From Gracilibacillus massiliensis (GTDB taxonomy: Bacteria; Bacillota; Bacilli; Bacillales; Amphibacillaceae): a DNA stretch of 64,000 nucleotides. Each line of letters starts with the position of its first letter. Position 1 is the first letter of the stretch. Position numbers and translations under genes: made by a program. Where the stretch lies: positions 744,001-808,000 of the forward strand of contig NZ_CZRP01000013.1 of NCBI RefSeq assembly GCF_001458115.1, in the 5' to 3' direction. Shown here piece after piece: positions 8,700-18,349 of the stretch. Below the pieces are notes generated by a model, which worked only from the letters and a program-made list of their open reading frames with translations, was not told the DNA's origin and did no database searches.

Positions 8700-8892
8700 C
8701 GCTAAAAACATTGATCTAATTTCCGAAACTTTGATTCAGAGTTATACATTTTCAAACAATTACTATTTTTATTAGCTTCCTATGTTTACAATTAATTTAT
8801 ATTCGATCGACTTTATTGTTTTATGTATTCACCATTTGAATATCTTATTTTAACTAAAATCGTAAAATAACAAAGATTCATCTGTAATCTAA

Positions 8893-8936
8893 AAGAAGAG
8901 AAGGCTAGGTATTATATAACCAAAGTCTCATCTTTT
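8893..8936 (-). terminator. Weak terminator-like hairpin after iolE
   Basis: An imperfect stem (AAGATGAGACTTTGG pairing with bulges to CCTAGCCTTCTCTTCTT on the minus strand) ends in TTCTTTT, 16 bases past the iolE stop. It would end the iol operon. Confidence 0.4.
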
Positions 8937-8951
8937 GAAAATATAAGCATG

Positions 8952-9848
8952 TCATATCCCTGCTTTTTCTCGTATATAATTTCGAGCAATAAGTGCATAC
9001 TCAAAAGGATTTGCCTTTACAGGATCTTGCTCAGCTTCTACTATAAACCATCCCTTGTAATCGCCATCAGATAACACATTAAAAGCAGTTGTAAAATCAT
9101 AAGACCCATCCCCAGGAACAGTAAAAACTCCTGCTTTGACAGCTTCTAAAAAACTTAATTGATCTTTGCGAACAGTCTTGGCTACCGAATCGCGCACATC
9201 TTTTAAATGAACATGCTTAATTCGATCAATATATTTTTTCAAAACAGCCACAGGATCCTCTCCGGAAAAGTAAAGATGCCCCGTGTCAAACAGTAGATAA
9301 ACCAGTTGTTCATCTGTAGTTTCCATTAATTTATCTATTTCATCCACAGTTTGTACACCCGTCCCCATATGGTGATGATAGACCAGTTTCATTCCTTTTT
9401 CTTTCGCTAATGCTCCTAATTTGTTTAAACCATCCGCTAATTTCCGCCATTCCTCTTCATTAAACTCTGGTTTATCTTCAAATAACGGCGTGTCTATATT
9501 ACCCTGAATGCTCTTTCCTTGTTCGGAGACAACAATAACTTGTGCACCCATTTCAGATAGGAAGTCACGATGTTCGATAAATGCACTTTCCGTTTCTGTA
9601 TAAGGTTTTGTCGTTAGAAAGGCACTGAACCAGGCACTAGCTATTGACAATCCTCTTAATTGAAGGGCTTTCTTTAACTCAGCAACATTGTTCGGATATT
9701 TATTGCCGACTTCTGTTCCCGAGAATCCTGAAAGTGCCATTTCACTTACGCATTGTTCAAATGTGATCTCACCACCCAATTCAGGCATGTCATCATTTGT
9801 CCATCCAATCGGTGCAATTCCTAATTGAATAAGTTCTTTCGATAGCAT
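8952..9848 (-). CDS. iolE: 2-keto-myo-inositol dehydratase
   Basis: A 298-residue xylose-isomerase-like TIM barrel that removes water from 2-keto-myo-inositol (scyllo-inosose), the second step of inositol breakdown. Seen features are [18 protein letters not shown] at the start (the IolE hallmark), [11 protein letters not shown] near 38, [10 protein letters not shown] near 158, [13 protein letters not shown] near 187 and HVHLKDVRD near 213; the Glu, Asp and His residues are the expected metal ligands. The start follows AAGGAGTG. It is the last gene of the iol operon, directly after iolG. In Bacillus subtilis iolE lies between iolD and iolF, so gene order differs here. Confidence 0.92.
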   Translation of the reverse strand: MLSKELIQLGIAPIGWTNDDMPELGGEITFEQCVSEMALSGFSGTEVGNKYPNNVAELKKALQLRGLSIASAWFSAFLTTKPYTETESAFIEHRDFLSEMGAQVIVVSEQGKSIQGNIDTPLFEDKPEFNEEEWRKLADGLNKLGALAKEKGMKLVYHHHMGTGVQTVDEIDKLMETTDEQLVYLLFDTGHLYFSGEDPVAVLKKYIDRIKHVHLKDVRDSVAKTVRKDQLSFLEAVKAGVFTVPGDGSYDFTTAFNVLSDGDYKGWFIVEAEQDPVKANPFEYALIARNYIREKAGI

Positions 9849-9867
9849 AAGCCCACTCCTTTTTCAG

Positions 9868-10875
9868 TTAAATTTCATTCATATCAACAGTGCGTTTCTC
9901 TACCCATGCTTTTTTAGCGGCAATTGCCAACTTTTGAGCCGCTAATCCATCTTCACCTGTACAAGATAATGATGTATCAGCTAGAATGGCTTGAGCGAAT
10001 TCTTCAATTTCTTTCTCAAAAGCAACTTTATACCTGTCTAAGAAAAAGTATTTCGGATGATCAATGGTAACCGCTTCATTTGTTGCTATTTGTACATTTG
10101 ACTTACGCTCATTTTCCGCAAGCAACAAACCATTTTCCCCAAATACTTCTATTCGTTGGTCATAACCATATACTGCTTTTCTACTATTATCAATTGTTGC
10201 CAATGTACCATCTTCAAATGTAAGAGTTATAATAGCAGTGTCCACATCATTATATTTTTCAAATACACGATCCACTAAATTACTAGCAACAACTGAAACA
10301 GATTTCACTTCACTGTTTGACAAAAAACGCACCATATCAAAATCATGAATCGTCATATCGAAAAACATGCCACCTGAGGACTTAATATATGCTTCATTTG
10401 GTGGTTCTGGATCCCGTGAAGTAATTTTGATCATATGGGTATTACCGATTTTCCCATCATTTATTAACTGATGAATTTTACTGAAATGTGTATCAAAGCG
10501 ACGATTAAAACCAATCTGCAATTTAACGCCAGCTTCTTTTACTTTGTGTAATGCTTTTTCTGTTTCTTCTAAACTAAAACTAATCGGTTTTTCACAAAAG
10601 ATGTGCTTACCTGCATCGGCACATTCTGAAATATAATGACAATGCGTATCTGTAGATGAACAAATAAAGATAGCATCAATTTCTGGATCGTTTATTAAAA
10701 CAGAGACATCCTCTGTTATCACTGGTACATACTTTTCCAAATTAGTTCCCTTTAAATGTGAAATATTAATATCACAAATTCCTTTTAATTCTATTTGAGA
10801 GGAGCGCAGGATATTATTCGCATGTAATTGTCCTATTCTTCCCGCTCCGATGATTCCAACCTTAACATTCCGCAT
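9868..10875 (-). CDS. iolG: myo-inositol 2-dehydrogenase
   Basis: A GFO/IDH/MocA oxidoreductase of 335 residues that oxidises myo-inositol to 2-keto-myo-inositol with NAD, the first step of the pathway. The NAD-binding Rossmann motif is VGIIGAGRIGQLHANN at the start, the EKPISFSLEE motif (catalytic Lys) is near 95, and GGMFFDMTIHDFDMVRF near 168 holds the Asp and His of the active site. I chose the ATG at 10875 because it lies seven bases from AAAGGAG; an ATG two codons upstream would be too close. It lies 138 bases downstream of iolJ, the widest gap in the iol gene string, which contains a partial cre-like AGAAAGCGTTTTAT. Confidence 0.9.
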   Translation of the reverse strand: MRNVKVGIIGAGRIGQLHANNILRSSQIELKGICDINISHLKGTNLEKYVPVITEDVSVLINDPEIDAIFICSSTDTHCHYISECADAGKHIFCEKPISFSLEETEKALHKVKEAGVKLQIGFNRRFDTHFSKIHQLINDGKIGNTHMIKITSRDPEPPNEAYIKSSGGMFFDMTIHDFDMVRFLSNSEVKSVSVVASNLVDRVFEKYNDVDTAIITLTFEDGTLATIDNSRKAVYGYDQRIEVFGENGLLLAENERKSNVQIATNEAVTIDHPKYFFLDRYKVAFEKEIEEFAQAILADTSLSCTGEDGLAAQKLAIAAKKAWVEKRTVDMNEI

Positions 10876-11013
10876 ATGCATACTCCTTTACTTTACTCAT
10901 ATGGAATTATTATTTACAAATGAAAGAAAGCGTTTTATTTCTTTTTCTAAGCGATAAATCTCAAATACTTTTTTTAATAATCTACCTCTTTTCATTAGAA
11001 GAACTAAGGTATA

Positions 11014-11865
11014 CTACACTCTGTTGCTCGAACCAAACAATCTCATTTTCTCTTGTACAACCTGTGTGATCGCATCCATACCGGGTCCTAATATATCAGG
11101 CGGACTAAATAATTTTGGATCATCGGTTAAGAGCTTTCGTAATGTTTCTGCCCATGCTTTATTCGATTCTGTGTTGACATTTATCTTGGCATGTCCATAC
11201 TCGATTGCTTGAACAATTTGGTGATCTGGTATGCCTGATCCACCGTGTAAGGCTAGCGGAATATCTGTCCCTTCCGATATTTCCTTCATCAAATCAAAGG
11301 CAAATTTCGGTTCTCCTTTATATTCACCGTGTACAGAACCTAATGCTGCTGCTAACGCATCAACTTTTGTTTCCTCAACGATTCGAAAACATTCATCAGG
11401 ATCTGCATATTTGATGCCACCTACTACACCATCTTCTGTTCCACCAACCGATCCTATTTCTGCTTCTACTGAAACACCAAATTTCTTTGCATAATCCACG
11501 ACCTCTTGCGTCATTTTGATATTTTCGTCTATCGAGTATTTTGAACCATCGATCATCACCGAACTGTAACCAGCATCAATTGCTCGTTTACACTGTTCCA
11601 CCGTAAATCCATGGTCTAAATGGAGAGCGACTGGAACGGTAATTTGCATTTCTTCTACTATCTTTCTAGTAGTGCTGGCGATCAGCTTCAATCCGCCAAG
11701 ATATTCTACAATTCGATCGGTAGAAGCTATAATCACAGGCGACCGCTCTTTTTCCGCAGCTCGAAGGATCGCTGTCACCCACTGAAAGCTGTTAATATTA
11801 AACTGTCCTACCGCATAGTGATTTTTCTTGGCTTCTACTATCATGTCTTTCATTGAGACAAGCAT
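11014..11865 (-). CDS. iolJ: 2-deoxy-5-keto-gluconate-6-phosphate aldolase (class II)
   Basis: A 283-residue class II fructose-bisphosphate-aldolase-type enzyme. It splits 2-deoxy-5-keto-D-gluconate-6-phosphate into dihydroxyacetone phosphate and malonate semialdehyde. The zinc and phosphate motifs are in place: LHLDHG near 83, SVMIDGS near 107, EAEIGSVGG near 137, ALHGGSG near 208 and INVNTE near 230. It keeps the IolJ-like start VSMKDMI and GQFNINSFQW. Its position after iolD in the iol operon supports this over a glycolytic Fba. The ribosome binding site is weak (AAAGAG). Confidence 0.9.
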   Translation of the reverse strand: MLVSMKDMIVEAKKNHYAVGQFNINSFQWVTAILRAAEKERSPVIIASTDRIVEYLGGLKLIASTTRKIVEEMQITVPVALHLDHGFTVEQCKRAIDAGYSSVMIDGSKYSIDENIKMTQEVVDYAKKFGVSVEAEIGSVGGTEDGVVGGIKYADPDECFRIVEETKVDALAAALGSVHGEYKGEPKFAFDLMKEISEGTDIPLALHGGSGIPDHQIVQAIEYGHAKINVNTESNKAWAETLRKLLTDDPKLFSPPDILGPGMDAITQVVQEKMRLFGSSNRV

Positions 11866-11898
11866 ATTATCACAACTCTTTTCCGTCTTTGCATATCT

Positions 11899-13815
11899 TT
11901 AGTATTGTTTTGCAACTTGATCGAGAACTTTCTTACGTTCGTCTGATGCCTTTGTCACCTTATCATCATTAGCTACTTCTGCAACACCGACATTCCACCA
12001 GCTTTCATATCCATCTGTCATCGTTTTCGGCAGAACCTTCATTTCGATCAGCGTTGACTGTGTTTGGCGTTTGGCATCCTGAATCGCTTCTTTTAATTCT
12101 TCTACATTATGAGCACGATAGACTTTTGCACCGTATGCTTCACCGATTTTTGCATAATCAATGTTTAAAATTTCATTATTGGAATTACGGAATTCGGTCT
12201 GGTAACTGCCACTGCCATTGGACATCTGTAAATTATTGATACAACCAAACCCAGCATTATCAAAAAGCATGACATTGATCTTTTTGTTATATTGAATCGC
12301 GGTTACGAATTCCGAGTGTAATAAAAGAAAACTGCCATCCCCAACCATCGAATAAACCTCTTTATCTTGCTCCGCTAATTTGGCTCCTAAGGCACCGGAA
12401 ACTTCATAGCCCATACAGGAATAGCCATACTCAACATTATAGGTGTTAGGCGCCTTCGCTTCCCACATTCGCTGCATGTCTCCGGGTAGTGACCCTGAGG
12501 AAGTAACGACGATACTATCAGGATCGATCGTCTGATTAATGGTTGCTAAGGCAGCGGTTTGGGTCAAATTAGATTGAAAAGCTTCGGCATACTCATTTAA
12601 TATTTCTTGAGTAAAATGACCTTTCACTTCTGGATCAAAGGAATCCTTATTAAATGCAACACTTCCTAGACGAGCAAGCTCTTGGTTCCATTCAGTTTTC
12701 CATTCTTTTATCTGCTCTTTAAATTCGGATTGATAGCCATTTAAGCCAAGTAGAATTTTCTCAAGTGTGGCCTTGGCATCTGCTACGACTTGGAAACCAT
12801 CTAACTTATATGCTTGCATTCTACTAACATTAATATTTAAAAATTTGGCCTCTTCAAAATTAAAAGCCGTTTTGGAAGAAGTAGAGAAATCTGTATATCT
12901 CGTACCGACACCGATGATTAAATCAGCTTGCTTAGCCGCTTTATTGGCAGCAAGCGTACCTGTTACACCTAGACCACCTAAATTATTTTCAAAAGTAGAT
13001 TCCACTGTTGCTTTACCTGCTTGCGTTTCGACTAATGGAATATGATATTGCTCCGAAAGCTTCATTAAGAGTTCTCTCGCTTCGGAATATTTAGCACCAC
13101 CGCCAATTAAAATGATCGGCTTTTTGCTCGATTTTATTAGCTCGATTGCGCCTGCTAATTCACGCGATGTCGGTTCTTTGCGATCAAGATAATGAACTCT
13201 TTTTTCAAAAAAGGATGCATCATAGTCATAGGCTTCACCTTCGACATCTTGAGCGATTGAAATCGTGACAGGTCCAGCTTTAGCAGGGTCTGTCAATACG
13301 TCAAAGGCACGAATCATACTTGACATTAATTGCTCTGGACGAACGACACGATCCCAATAACGAGAGACTGCTTTTAAGGCATCATTTGTCGTAATGTTCG
13401 AACTGTCTTCATGCTCAACTTGTTGCAACACTGGATCTGGTTGTTTAGAAGCAAAGGTGTCACCAGGTAAAAATAATACGGGAATATTATTTGCCAAAGC
13501 AGTACCCGCTGCCGCCGTTAAATTTGCTGAACCGGGACCAATCGACGTTGTCACCGCAAATATTTTTTGACGTAATTTTTGTTTACTGTAGGCAATTGCC
13601 GCATGTGCCATTCCCTGTTCATTCTTACCTTGATAAATGCTTAATTGATTGGCTTCTTGTTCGAGCGCCTGACCGATACCGAGAACATTACCATGGCCAA
13701 AAATAGTAAAGACGCCTTCGACAAACGGAAATTCTTCACCATCCACATGGATATATTGATTATTTAAAAAACGAACCAAAGCTTGTGCGGTAGTAAGTCG
13801 AATTGTTTTACTCAT
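11899..13815 (-). CDS. iolD: 3D-(3,5/4)-trihydroxycyclohexane-1,2-dione hydrolase
   Basis: A 638-residue thiamine-diphosphate enzyme that opens the inositol ring to 5-deoxy-glucuronate. It has the usual three regions: N-terminal Pyr domain (EFPFVEGVFTIFGHGNV near 30, QALEQEANQLSIYQGKNEQG), central domain (PIILIGGGAKYSEA), and C-terminal PP domain with VGDGSFLLLHSEF and the downstream Asn of the ThDP motif near 480-510. The length agrees with B. subtilis IolD (637). I place the start at the ATG at 13815, preceded by AAAGGAAG; an in-frame TTG at 13833 would overlap iolC. The gap to iolC is four bases. Confidence 0.93.
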   Translation of the reverse strand: MSKTIRLTTAQALVRFLNNQYIHVDGEEFPFVEGVFTIFGHGNVLGIGQALEQEANQLSIYQGKNEQGMAHAAIAYSKQKLRQKIFAVTTSIGPGSANLTAAAGTALANNIPVLFLPGDTFASKQPDPVLQQVEHEDSSNITTNDALKAVSRYWDRVVRPEQLMSSMIRAFDVLTDPAKAGPVTISIAQDVEGEAYDYDASFFEKRVHYLDRKEPTSRELAGAIELIKSSKKPIILIGGGAKYSEARELLMKLSEQYHIPLVETQAGKATVESTFENNLGGLGVTGTLAANKAAKQADLIIGVGTRYTDFSTSSKTAFNFEEAKFLNINVSRMQAYKLDGFQVVADAKATLEKILLGLNGYQSEFKEQIKEWKTEWNQELARLGSVAFNKDSFDPEVKGHFTQEILNEYAEAFQSNLTQTAALATINQTIDPDSIVVTSSGSLPGDMQRMWEAKAPNTYNVEYGYSCMGYEVSGALGAKLAEQDKEVYSMVGDGSFLLLHSEFVTAIQYNKKINVMLFDNAGFGCINNLQMSNGSGSYQTEFRNSNNEILNIDYAKIGEAYGAKVYRAHNVEELKEAIQDAKRQTQSTLIEMKVLPKTMTDGYESWWNVGVAEVANDDKVTKASDERKKVLDQVAKQY

Positions 13816-13819
13816 AGCA

Positions 13820-14815
13820 CTACTTCCTTTCAACCGATTGATCTTTGATTAATTGTTCAATTTCAGCTACAGTTGGCATTGCTTCAGAGGAGCTATGTTT
13901 ACTGACAACTATTGCTGCCGAGGCACCACCAAATTTAAGCGCTGTTTCGATATCCTTGCCATTCATCAGCGCATATAAGAAAGCAGACGCATAGGAATCA
14001 CCTGCACCAAACGTTTTCAACACTTGTGTTTTATATGCTTTGCCATGATGAACAGTTCCATCTTTTTCATAGGCATACGAGCCATCGACACCATGTTTGA
14101 TAACGACTAATTCTGCATGATGCTGAAATAAATAGTTAACGGTATCTTGATTATTGCCGTTTGCTTCTCTATTTTCCATCACATCATATTCATCTCTCGT
14201 AGCTACTACGATATCCGCCTGCTCTGCAATAGCCGAATAATAAATCGCGACTTCTTCTTGTGACTTCCATGTGTATGGACGATAATCCAGTTCAAAGATC
14301 ACTTTCACATCATTTTTACGAGCAAGACTTACCGCTTTAAAAACGGCTTCCCGTGATGGACTTTTCGCCAATGCTGTACCTGATACAAGCAAGACCTTAG
14401 CTTGTTTGATGTAGTTCTCATCCACTTCTGCTGGATCTAAATATAAATCTGCAACATTATCACGGTACATTAAGATACTACACTCTTCAGGACTTAGGAT
14501 CTCGGTAAATGCAAGTCCCGCTTTACGTCCTTCTGTATCAAATACCATATTCGTGGTGTCGACACCTTTTTCCGACATATATTGTTTAATAAAATTCCCG
14601 TGTTGATCTTCAGGGATTTTTCCAATAAAACCTGTTTTTAATCCTAATTTTGCACTGCCGATCGCAATATTAGCAGGAGACCCGCCAACATATTTGGTAA
14701 ATGTCATCGTCTCTTCCATCGGTCGGTGGTATTCATTCGCATTAAGGTCGATACAAGCACGACCGATTGCAATAATGTCGTACGCTTTATCTGCATTAAA
14801 TGTAATCGCCATCAT
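13820..14815 (-). CDS. iolC: 5-dehydro-2-deoxygluconokinase
   Basis: A 331-residue PfkB-family (ribokinase-like) kinase. It phosphorylates 2-deoxy-5-keto-D-gluconate. GRACIDLNANEYHRP near 18, KYVGGSPANIAIGSAKLG near 40 (first PfkB signature) and TFGAGDSYASAFLYALM near 268 (second signature with the catalytic Asp) are intact. SPEECSILMYRDNVADLYL is characteristic of IolC. It follows GGAGTCAATA and is tightly placed between iolB and iolD. Confidence 0.94.
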   Translation of the reverse strand: MMAITFNADKAYDIIAIGRACIDLNANEYHRPMEETMTFTKYVGGSPANIAIGSAKLGLKTGFIGKIPEDQHGNFIKQYMSEKGVDTTNMVFDTEGRKAGLAFTEILSPEECSILMYRDNVADLYLDPAEVDENYIKQAKVLLVSGTALAKSPSREAVFKAVSLARKNDVKVIFELDYRPYTWKSQEEVAIYYSAIAEQADIVVATRDEYDVMENREANGNNQDTVNYLFQHHAELVVIKHGVDGSYAYEKDGTVHHGKAYKTQVLKTFGAGDSYASAFLYALMNGKDIETALKFGGASAAIVVSKHSSSEAMPTVAEIEQLIKDQSVERK

Positions 14816-14833
14816 TATTGACTCCTTTTATTG

Positions 14834-15649
14834 TTAGTTTCGATCAATAATCCATTCATGATCTGCTTCATTATGAAACTTCCAAACTCGTTTTGGTCCT
14901 GCCATCACGTTCAAATAATAGGAAGTATATCCATCCGGCACCCCGACAGGATGATAACCTGAAGGTACGATGACAACATTTTTATTTTCAACAGCCATCG
15001 TTTCATCGATACTTCTGTCTTCTGTATAAACTCTTTGGAAAACAAAACCTTGAGAAGGATTCATTTCATGATAATAGGTTTCTTCTAGTAATGATTCATT
15101 TGGTAGATTATCTTGGTCATGCTTGTGTGGAGGATAGCTGGACCAATTTCCAGACTCCGTGAACACTTCTACAACCAAGACACTATTTGCAGTCGGATCA
15201 AAGTCAGGTAAGATATTATGCACAAGACGTTGATTGTTATATTTTCCACGTTTCTCGATTTCGATATCTTCCGCTTTAATCAAACACGTTGGTAACGAAT
15301 TCTCAGAAGGTGCATAGCAGAAAGCAACTCGAGCATCGGTATCCGCTTTAACTTCGAGTATTTTATCATTTGAAATATATACACTATCTGTTGGAACCAT
15401 TTCAAAAACACTTTCTCTTCTTCCGATTTCGGCAAAAGTTTCTTCACCATCCGAAACGGTAATCTTTCCTGTTAAAGCAACGATACAGCATTCTAAATCG
15501 CTAAGACTTTCCGTTAGAGTCGCACCAGCCTTCATTTCAACTGTTTTAAACGATACATATTGCAAATTGGAATTCGCTTTTGTTACTTCATGTAGAAGTG
15601 TAATACCGTCAATTGTCTGATCATTTGGTTTTCTTAGTAATTCTGTCAC
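14834..15649 (-). CDS. iolB: 5-deoxy-glucuronate isomerase
   Basis: A 271-residue double-cupin enzyme that converts 5-deoxy-glucuronate to 2-deoxy-5-keto-D-gluconate. Metal ligands are visible in NWSSYPPHKHDQDN near 172 and ESLLEETYYHEMNP near 190, with VIVPSGYHPVGVPDGYTSYY near 230. I place the start at a GTG at 15649 because ATGGAGG lies seven bases upstream, and the resulting length equals B. subtilis IolB. The longer reading frame up to 15682 is not needed. Confidence 0.93.
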   Translation of the reverse strand: MTELLRKPNDQTIDGITLLHEVTKANSNLQYVSFKTVEMKAGATLTESLSDLECCIVALTGKITVSDGEETFAEIGRRESVFEMVPTDSVYISNDKILEVKADTDARVAFCYAPSENSLPTCLIKAEDIEIEKRGKYNNQRLVHNILPDFDPTANSVLVVEVFTESGNWSSYPPHKHDQDNLPNESLLEETYYHEMNPSQGFVFQRVYTEDRSIDETMAVENKNVVIVPSGYHPVGVPDGYTSYYLNVMAGPKRVWKFHNEADHEWIIDRN

Positions 15650-15713
15650 ACTAAAACCTCCATATTCGGAATCAGCTTGCACGAGATCTTAATAATCTGT
15701 GCAAGCTACTATT

Positions 15714-17171
15714 TTATTCAAAATCTGGTTCAGGATAACGAGCTGTCACTACTTTTTTACGTGTATAAAAATCAATACTGTCTTTTCCATTCGCATGCAA
15801 TGTACCAAAGAAAGAGGACTTCCAGCCTGAGAATGGGAAAAACGCCATTGGTGCTGGTACACCTAAATTAACGCCAATCATCCCGGCATCAATATTTTCA
15901 CGGAAATAACGAACAGATAATGCACTTGTCGTAAAGATACAAGCTCCATTAGCAAATTCGGATTGATTAGCCGTTTCCACTGCTTCTTTTAAGTTTTTCA
16001 CTCTAATTACTGATAAAACAGGAGCAAAAATTTCATCTTGCCATATCGTCATATCTGTTTTTACATTTTCAAAAATAGTAGGTCCTACAAAAAAGCCATC
16101 ATCCGGCTGTTCTTGTCGACCATCGCGAATTAATGTTGCGCCTTCTTCGACACCATTTTCAATATACTGCAGTGTTCGTTCCTTCGCCTCTTCTCGGATC
16201 ACAGGACCCAAAAAGACACCATCATCAAGGCCATTACCCATTTTGATATTGTCAGCAGCTTCTTTTAATTTTGCTACAAATTCATCTGCAATGTCTTCTT
16301 CAACCGTTACAACGGCACATGCCATACAACGCTCACCTGCTGAACCAAAGGCTGCACTGATCACATCTCTAGCAGCAAGATCTAAATCCGCATCTTTGAG
16401 AACGGTTGTGTGGTTTTTCGCACCTGTTAATGCTTGGACTCTCTTGAGATTCTCGCTTCCTCGTTTATATACATATTCACCAACTGGTTTAGACCCAACA
16501 AATGATACAGCTTTTACAACCTGGTGATCTAAAATGCCATTTACGATATCGTGAGCACCATGAACGATATTAAATACACCTTTTGGCAGACCTGCTTTAT
16601 CTAATAATTCCGCTAACTTCTCTGCTAAAAGTGGTGCTTTTTCGGATGGTTTTAAAATGAAGGCATTTCCGACTGCAATCGCCATCGGAAACATCCAGCA
16701 TGGTACCATCATTGGGAAATTAAATGGTGAAATCCCACCTACAACACCGATCGGATAGCGGTAATTCGTCGCTTCAATATCTGTTGCAATCGATGCAAGT
16801 GAATCGCCCATAATTAATGACGGAGCACCACTGGCAAATTCAACATTTTCAATCCCACGCTGCACTTCTCCAAGTGCTTCTTTTTTGCTTTTACCATTCT
16901 CTTTGGTAATTAATTCTGCTAATTCTTCTGTATGATCTAGTAAAATGTTTTGATATTTAAATAGAATACGAGCCCGTTTTGAGACAGACACCTTTTTCCA
17001 TTGTTCATATGCTTTCTGTGCAGATTGCGCTGCTTCTTCAAAATCTTCACTTGTTGAAATAGGTACTTCAGCGATCACTTCTTTTGTTGCAGGATTGTAT
17101 ACTTTTTCGTAGGTTTCTGTTTTGCTCGCAACCCATTCACCATTAATAAAATTTTTAAGTTTTCTAGCCAT
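15714..17171 (-). CDS. iolA: Methylmalonate/malonate-semialdehyde dehydrogenase (acylating)
   Basis: A 485-residue aldehyde dehydrogenase that turns malonate semialdehyde into acetyl-CoA and CO2, the last iol step. It also handles methylmalonate semialdehyde. The Rossmann region and NAD-binding [15 protein letters not shown] near 143 are present, as is the catalytic Cys in [11 protein letters not shown] near 280. The length matches MmsA/IolA (487 in B. subtilis). It is the first gene of iolABCD-J-G-E and has a good promoter directly upstream. Confidence 0.94.
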   Translation of the reverse strand: MARKLKNFINGEWVASKTETYEKVYNPATKEVIAEVPISTSEDFEEAAQSAQKAYEQWKKVSVSKRARILFKYQNILLDHTEELAELITKENGKSKKEALGEVQRGIENVEFASGAPSLIMGDSLASIATDIEATNYRYPIGVVGGISPFNFPMMVPCWMFPMAIAVGNAFILKPSEKAPLLAEKLAELLDKAGLPKGVFNIVHGAHDIVNGILDHQVVKAVSFVGSKPVGEYVYKRGSENLKRVQALTGAKNHTTVLKDADLDLAARDVISAAFGSAGERCMACAVVTVEEDIADEFVAKLKEAADNIKMGNGLDDGVFLGPVIREEAKERTLQYIENGVEEGATLIRDGRQEQPDDGFFVGPTIFENVKTDMTIWQDEIFAPVLSVIRVKNLKEAVETANQSEFANGACIFTTSALSVRYFRENIDAGMIGVNLGVPAPMAFFPFSGWKSSFFGTLHANGKDSIDFYTRKKVVTARYPEPDFE

Positions 17172-17247
17172 TATTCATCCTCCTATTTGCTTCACTACAA
17201 GCATTCGAAAAAAAGTTGTAGGATTTTGATTCGGTTTCTGTAACGAT

Positions 17248-17276
17248 AGTATATCACAAAGTTATTCATGAGTTAA
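17248..17276 (-). promoter_or_regulatory. iolA operon promoter
   Basis: On the minus strand TTAACT (17271-17276) and TATACT (17248-17253) are 17 bases apart, about 75 bases upstream of the iolA start. The AT-rich stretch between iolR and iolA is the expected place for IolR binding, but I could not find an unambiguous IolR box. Confidence 0.6.
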
Positions 17277-17311
17277 TAAAAAGTTTACAAAAAGTTAACC
17301 ATTTCATATTT

Positions 17312-18067
17312 TTATTTCGGATAGATGATATGATTTTTATGTTCTGAAGCAGCATCAACATAATGCTTTGGCGGTTCTCGATCTGTCATAATATAATCAA
17401 TTTCATCAAAATATCCATACGTTGTGATCGAATAGCGATCAAATTTACTATGATCTGCTAGGACAAAGACCGTTTCGCTTTTTTCCATTGCATTTCTTTT
17501 AATTTGCGTTTCGAGTGGTGACGAGTTCGTAAACCCTTTATCAAGCGATAACCCAGTCGTTGCCATGATCGCTTTATTAAAGTTATACTTCGCAATTGTT
17601 TCCGCACTATCCATGCCAACATAAGAGCGAGTTGACCGTTCAAAGACGCCACCTGTTCCATAGATTTGCAATTGTGGATATGGCGTAGCATCTAATGTGA
17701 AGTCCATATTATTGGTAACGATCGTAAGGCTTTTATTTTTAATGAACTCGAGTATCGCACCTGTCGTTGTACCCGAGTCCAAAAAAATGATATCGCCATC
17801 TTCAATGTAATCTGCTGCTAACTCAGCTATGACTGCTTTTTCTTTGAAGTTCTGAATTTTCCGGTCATGATACGGAACCGTTAAAGGCTTAGGGACCGAA
17901 ACACCACCATACACTTTTTGCAATTTTTTTTGATCGACTAATTCTTGCACATCTCTTCTTATTGTGTTTTTTGAAACATTAAATTCCTTTACTAAATCAT
18001 CTAACGAAACAGAATGCTTCTTTTGAACATAATCTAGTATTGAAGTGATGCGTTTCGTTTTCATCAT
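17312..18067 (-). CDS. iolR: iol operon repressor, DeoR family
   Basis: A DeoR-type regulator. Residues 1-60 form the winged helix (RITSILDYVQKKHSVSLDD, VSKNTIRRDVQELV). Residues 75-240 form the sugar-phosphate-sensing DeoRC domain (GDIIFLDSGTTTGAI near 95). In B. subtilis IolR is released by 2-deoxy-5-keto-gluconate-6-phosphate. The start ATG at 18067 has GGAAAGGAAG upstream and gives 251 residues, the same as B. subtilis IolR. It lies upstream of iolA on the same strand, with a 140-base gap holding the iolA promoter. Confidence 0.9.
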   Translation of the reverse strand: MMKTKRITSILDYVQKKHSVSLDDLVKEFNVSKNTIRRDVQELVDQKKLQKVYGGVSVPKPLTVPYHDRKIQNFKEKAVIAELAADYIEDGDIIFLDSGTTTGAILEFIKNKSLTIVTNNMDFTLDATPYPQLQIYGTGGVFERSTRSYVGMDSAETIAKYNFNKAIMATTGLSLDKGFTNSSPLETQIKRNAMEKSETVFVLADHSKFDRYSITTYGYFDEIDYIMTDREPPKHYVDAASEHKNHIIYPK

Positions 18068-18349
18068 AGAATTCTTCCTTTCCAAATCAACAAGTATTAC
18101 ATCCATGTTATCAGAACTTACTCAAAACTTCATCATTTTTATTTTTATGGCTACTACTTTGTCTATACAAAATTCAATATCAGAATACTTTATATGTAAT
18201 ATGGATAAGTGCCAAATCGGCTTCACTCGAATTGACTTCCGTTTTCTATACATGACGAAGTACTCTATAGGTAAGCAGTTTACTAGCTTTTCACTACTGT
18301 CCTGTTTACGATAGTATTTAGGTTATTTACAGGAAAAGAGGAATTTGAA

